Part shown: piece by piece, positions 59,624-64,000 of the stretch
Position numbering within the stretch: the first letter of the stretch is position 1
Layout of the letters: every line of letters begins with the position of its first letter
Assembly (NCBI GenBank): GCA_018894105.1
Contig: CM032121.1
Span: 35,134,230 to 35,198,229 of the forward strand
DNA from: Jacaranda mimosifolia
Lineage: Eukaryota; Streptophyta; Magnoliopsida; Lamiales; Bignoniaceae
Direction: 5' to 3'
DNA: 64,000 nucleotides
The notes under the pieces: model-generated
Database searches by the model: none
Told to the model about the DNA's origin: nothing
The model's input: the letters and a program-made list of their open reading frames with translations, nothing else
Program-made: the position numbers and the translations under genes

Positions 59624-62082
59624 ATGTTGGGTTTATCAAGTTCTGAGGGTAGTCGAGGAAGGGATAGTGAGGCCACCCAATCTGATAGGCCTATATATGT
59701 TTCTGAGGAGTCCAGTGGGTTGTCGAGTGATGATTCCAGCTCCAGCCAGCTCCAGCTCCAACAGCTCGAGTAGCAATTGCAGGAAGAATGAACCTGGGTT
59801 AAGCCAGATTCCTTCTTCACAGGGTCGACTATTCACACCAAATCATTACAACGAGATTGTGTCCACCATAAACCCTATCAACCTGAGGCATCTTAGGCAG
59901 TTATACTATATTCCGACTGAATATGAACTTCTAACTCCTGGGGAGACTGGTCGAATGTATCGTCCTCCTGCAGGTTGCATAACTATTTTCGAGGATGCTT
60001 TTAAATGTGGTCTTAGATTCCCCTTTATTGGTACCATGATTAACCTGCTTAGGGGCCTTCAAGTGTGCATAACTCAATTGTTGCCCAACTATTTTTCCAC
60101 CATCAATAGTTTCATTGTTTTAATGCATCTGTTCAATTAGCCCACCAGTTTCAAAAACTTTTCAAACCTTTTTCATCTGTCCATGTCTCGCAAGTTGGGT
60201 AGCACCGACGAGTCGGGCTTCTATTATTTAACTGCATCGTAAGTTCCTCATAGCCCCTGCTTCCTCATATGGGCAATAATGAAAAAAATGGTATCTATTT
60301 GTTTGAGTGGTTGAGGGTTTCACTATTCCTCGGGGCTGGTAGAAGGGGCATGTCTAAATGCTAGGGAACCTTACCCCAACCTGGCCAAACACCTTTGTTT
60401 GAGACCTGGTCGAATTTGGCCAGATGGAGGCCTCGATTTTTATCGAGTAGAGACATTTAGTGTTGGCTGGGTTATCACCAGCTCCATTACATTTGCCTGC
60501 AAATGATCGACTAGTTTAGACTGTGTTTCTTTTAATTTGTTGCTTTTTCATTGCTGTTATCAATTTTGACTCTTGTTATCGCAGTTCAATAGATCACGAA
60601 GGAATCACGAACAGGTCGAGGGCAGAGAGAAATTGACAATGCCGACAGGGTACTGCAGCTCGCCGAGCAGCTGCTGCGATTGAAGAGCTTCGCCAAGAGG
60701 TCGTGGCGCTTGCTCCCTCCCCAACGCCATCACCTGGTCGATAGCTCGTGACCATAGACCATAGCCCCTGCAGGTTAGGGAAAAAGGGCAATGGTGGAGT
60801 GGGGGGGCATGCTCCGAAGATGCTTGCTGTCGGGAGGGGAAAAGGAAAAGCAGTAGGGTCGGGACTGCCGACCGAGGATGATCTCTTTGGCGATCCAGGG
60901 GATGAACTGTTGTTCAATTTGCCAAAATTTCCTTTTCCTCGATTCGAGACAAAACCCGGCATGGTCATGCATAATTCACTTTCTATAGGACTTTGCGGGG
61001 CCGACTGGAGCTACTTCGCTGAAGGTTTTATTAGCAAGTTAATTTATGGCTGACTAGAGGAGAATTATGGGACTGAGCCAGGATACGGCTCTTTGGGAGT
61101 TGGCTTATCTTGCCAATATGGTAAAGCTCTCTGCTTTATTTTTATATGGCTACGTGCTGATCGATATTCTAACAGTGCTGCTTCTCAGGTCGGCCAGCTC
61201 GGGTACAACTTTTATAGGAGGTCGGAGCTGGCCCTGGCTGATTGAGAACAACTAGATGCCGGTGAGGACACGGAGACTCTAAAGGCCCAGCTCGAGTCTT
61301 CACAGATAAGAGTTGAAGAGTTAGAGAGGCAGGTCGGGTAGTTGACGAAGGATCTCAAGCAAAAAGATGAGCAAGTAATCGTAGCTATCCAAGAAATGAC
61401 AAAGATGGACAGGTTGGTGAAGAAGTTGCAGTTGGACTTGCAGGTTGCTTATGATTCTTGTCGATCTACGGGCTGGAATGCTGATTTGGCAGAAGCTCGG
61501 GCTGAGTTCAATTGCATTCTGCCATTGATGTGTCAGGAGGCAGTGCAGTAGTTTATGTTAAACCTGGGATTCCAGGATGCAAGCATCGTATTTGCTCTTG
61601 ATGATGCCGGAAGCTCCTTCAAAAAAGCCCTTAAGCAGCTGCAATTTTTGGGCTACTATTTCTGATCAAAAGACTAAACCCGCATAAGCCATTTGCTTGA
61701 CTAGCAGCTGCAATCTTACCCAGAGGAGGAGGGTGGTGCAGAGGGAGCGGTCGTCGAGGCCGCAAGAGCGAAGGGCGTATTGAAGGCACAGCTGACTGAG
61801 GATCAAAGAAGGCGAGCTAAGATTGAGCGAAGGCTGAAAGCCGTCGCTCAAGAGTTTGAGTTCGCCAGCGACTTTGCCTTTGAGGTGAAGGAGGGGGTGG
61901 TCGACGCTGCTGCATATTTTCCTATTCCCGAAAGGCAATTCCTGCAAGATACAGTCGGCCTTTCTCGATTGGCAGCCGCTGTCTTCCCCGTTGCCATCAC
62001 CATGTCTGAGCCTGCACCTATTGCTGTTCCCTCTGGCGAGGAGCTCGAACCTGCTGCTGAAGAGGGTGTCAGCTCCTGCTAG
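59624..62082 (+). pseudogene. Antisense extra ORF (aORF) of the Tat element, degraded
   Basis: Plus-strand gene, opposite to pol. An N-terminal Ser/Asp-rich part (from ATG 59624) shifts frame in a Ser repeat near 59740. A domain of the putative gypsy-type transposon family (PF04195-like) follows at about 59830-60110: YIPTEYELLTPGETG, MYRPPAGCITIFEDAF and GLRFPF. Later pieces are a Gly-rich part (60748-61053), a coiled-coil part (61342-61551) and a charged C-terminal part ending at 62082. Splice sites or frameshifts separate them and I cannot join them with certainty. The function of such aORFs is unknown. Confidence 0.7.
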
Positions 62083-62369
62083 ATTTGATTGTTTATTTTT
62101 GTTCTCTAATATGTGATGAACATGCCTCAGTGAGGCGTTTGGAATTTGGATTATTTTTGCTGATGTATAAACGAATGCTTTTATGCTTTTTGCTTTTTGC
62201 AAGTTTAATTAATTTTTTGCCTCCATAGTCTTTATTCTTTTACGTGTATAAATTTATGGTGGAATGTTCACAGTGTTGTACTTTGCGAGATTCGTTCATG
62301 GTCCTCTTCAAGTAAGTTGTGATTGATATGTAAGCGAAATAATTAGCATTCAAACTTTGAATAACTTAA

Positions 62370-62846
62370 TGACTGTGGAGTCGATTTCATATTATGAGTG
62401 GTAAAGTTTAGGTAATTTTATCGATTGTGGAGTCGAATGTCTGGTCTTGGCTGATAGGCCTCAACTTAGCGGCATGAAGCCAACTTTGTTGATTACTGGG
62501 TCGACTTTGTGGTCTCGGCTTATAAGCCTCGACTTGACAGCATGAAGCCAGCTTTATCAACTACGAGGTAGACTTTATGTTCTCGGCTAATAAGCCTCGA
62601 CTTGGCGGCATGGAGCTAGCTTTGTTGACTATGGAGTCGACTTTGTGGTCTTGGCTGATAAGTTTCGACTTGGCGGCATGAAGCCAACTTTGTTAACTAC
62701 GGGGTCGACTTTGTGGTCTAGGCTCATAAGCCTCGACTAGCGGCATGAAGCCAACTTTGTCGACTACGAGGTCGACTTTGTGGTCTCGGCTAATAAGCCT
62801 CGACTTGGCGGCATGGAGCCAGCTTCGTCGACTACGGGGTCGACTG
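62370..62846 (+). repeat. 66-68 bp minisatellite between aORF and pol
   Basis: About six imperfect copies containing 'cgacttggcggcatgaagcc', 'ggtcgactttgtggtct' and 'cggctgataagcc'. It separates the 3' ends of the two convergent coding regions. Not obviously related to the MULE arrays. Confidence 0.88.
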
Positions 62847-62933
62847 AAGAGAACAGATGTTGCAGGTCTCATGTTGCCAGAATATGCTATGATTTTATTG
62901 CTGGGGAGAGATACAAAGGGGGCCAATGGCCTT

Positions 62934-64000
62934 TTACACATAGAACTTTTTCAAGTTTATTGCATTCCAAGGTCGTGGTAGTTCGCGGCCTATCGCGTCT
63001 GCTAGTCGGTAGGCATTGTTTTTGGACACTTTAACCACCGAGTAAGGTCCCTCCCATTTTGAGTCGAGTTTTTCCATATTTTTTGACACTTTCACTTTCT
63101 CGAGAATGAGGTCGCCAACTTTGAAGCTCTGGGGTCGTACTGTCCTATTATAGCGTTCCGCCATTTTTGACCAGTATCGTTGCATCATGTTGTAGGCTTC
63201 ATGGCGCTTTTTGTTGACAGTGATTAGGTCCAACGTCCTTTTCGATAAATTTTTGATTGGATTGTAGTGGATTACTCGAGCTGTGTGCTGGATCAGCTCG
63301 GACAGAATTACTACTTCGGATCCGTAGACTAAACTGTACGGGCTGCAGCCGGTGGCTGTTCAAGGTGTGTTTCTGTAAGCCCAAAGAACTCTTGGGAGGT
63401 CGTCTGCCTAACTAGACCCTATCCCTGTTACTTGAGTCTTGAGGTGGTCGAGAATTATTCTATTTGTTACCTTGATCTGGCCATTAGACTGGGGATTTTC
63501 AACCGAAGTGAAGTGTTAGGTAATTCCCAGGGCTTCACACTACTTCCCTGTGCTCTTGCTTTGAAACTGAGTGCCATTATTCGAGATTAAGACTTTAGGC
63601 AATCCAAATCGACCGATTACATTTTTCCAAATGAAACTCTTGATGGCCGCATTAGTAATTTTTGGAACTACTTTGGCTTCTACTCATTTGGTGAAGTATT
63701 TGATCGCCACCATGATAAACTTACACTGGCCCGACGTATTCGAGAAAGATCCGACTATGTTAACCCCCACTGGTCGAATGGCCATGTGATCTGGACGTTG
63801 ACCATCGATACAGCTAGTTAGTGCTGAATGTTCGAATGAATTTGGCACAACGTGCACTTTCTAGCAAAGTCGACTGAGTCTTACAATAAGGTGGGCCAAA
63901 AATAATCATAACAGACAACCTTGTGCACTAAAGATCGACTGCTGGAATGGTTGTTGCAGATGCCGGCGTGTATCCCCTGCAGTACTTAGTTCGCCTCTCG
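62934..64000 (-). pseudogene. Gypsy integrase (C-terminal half of pol), broken
   Basis: The minus-strand frame 63233-62934 encodes the integrase C-terminal region (FKVGDLILEKV, WEGPYSVVKV, ending LKKFYV and a stop), as in plant Ty3/Gypsy integrases. Upstream pieces show the core (ENPQSNGQ, VLISNNGTQF, YFTK*VEA with TAG for Trp) and zinc-binding remnants near 63900. The several stops and frameshifts mean no full protein. The rest of pol lies to the right of the window. Confidence 0.85.

Larger units (their letters stand above)
30887..64000. repeat. Tandem segmental duplication, unit 2 (continues past the window)
   Basis: Right copy of the duplication. It begins at about 30887 and contains the second receptor kinase, a second LTR remnant, MULE copy C2 and a second carrier exon. 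Homology to unit 1 stops at 58562, where an LTR retrotransposon has inserted into the carrier exon. The rest of the unit, if present, lies to the right of the window. Its private insertions are MULE copy B, an AT-rich insertion with a CACTA MITE, and the Tat-type Gypsy element. Confidence 0.8.
58563..64000 (-). mobile_element. Tat-lineage Ty3/Gypsy retrotransposon, partial (runs off the window)
   Basis: On the minus strand the order is integrase (64000-62934), minisatellite (62846-62370), an ORF in the opposite orientation (plus, 59624-62082), a polypurine tract (59270-59252) and the 3' LTR (59251-58563). This arrangement, with an antisense extra ORF between pol and the 3' LTR, is known for Tat-lineage elements of the Retand/Grande/RIRE2 kind. 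It inserted into the carrier exon. The expected target duplication GATAC (58558-58562) would have its partner beyond the window. Confidence 0.85.

Overview
The window looks like nuclear DNA of a flowering plant, most likely a eudicot. It is AT-rich and transposon-dense, carries two intronless CrRLK1L (FERONIA-type) receptor-kinase genes, and its transposon genes are spliced with GT-AG introns. The species cannot be named from the sequence. There are no rRNA or tRNA genes and no CRISPR array that I can see.

The backbone is a tandem segmental duplication. Unit 1 runs from about 281 to about 30886. Unit 2 starts at about 30887 and runs past the right edge. Each unit carries, in order: a minus-strand receptor kinase (3786-6278 and 43012-45660), an LTR remnant, a full MULE (copy C1, 22188-28172; copy C2, 51659-58172), and a 5'-truncated mitochondrial-carrier pseudogene (28458-29676 and 58445-58562). 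Later insertions differ between the units, so each unit often preserves the empty site for an insertion in the other.

Insertions private to unit 1 are a Helitron (323-3453), a deletion-derivative MULE (copy A, 6750-13086), and a Tekay-like Ty3/Gypsy element with about 3.1 kb LTRs that has lost most of its interior and 3' LTR (14270-20089). Private to unit 2 are an 11.9 kb Ulp1-bearing MULE (copy B, 30944-42832), a 442 bp CACTA MITE (46463-46904), and a Tat-type Gypsy element in reverse orientation (58563 to past the edge). The Tat element has an antisense extra ORF and a minisatellite. A TIR-bearing MITE (29146-29481) interrupts the unit 1 carrier pseudogene.

The most unusual structure is in the MULE family. 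Nearly all its non-coding space (introns, the space between its two genes, and the space next to the ends) is filled with arrays built on a 21-22 bp beat. A TAC(T/C) core recurs about every 22 bp. Different compartments have evolved different higher-order units (about 88, 105, 124, 126, 207, 246 and 419 bp). Copy B is nearly complete: a transposase with MuDR, DDE and SWIM parts plus a CCHC zinc knuckle, convergent with a Ulp1-type cysteine-protease gene. I can see one frameshift and one stop in the transposase, and one frameshift and one stop in the Ulp1 gene. The Ulp1 catalytic Asp position appears to be Asn.

Of the host genes, the unit 2 kinase looks intact. The unit 1 kinase has lost its conserved C-terminal tail through a GAG-to-TAG change and carries an arginine in its transmembrane helix. 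Both carrier copies are dead.
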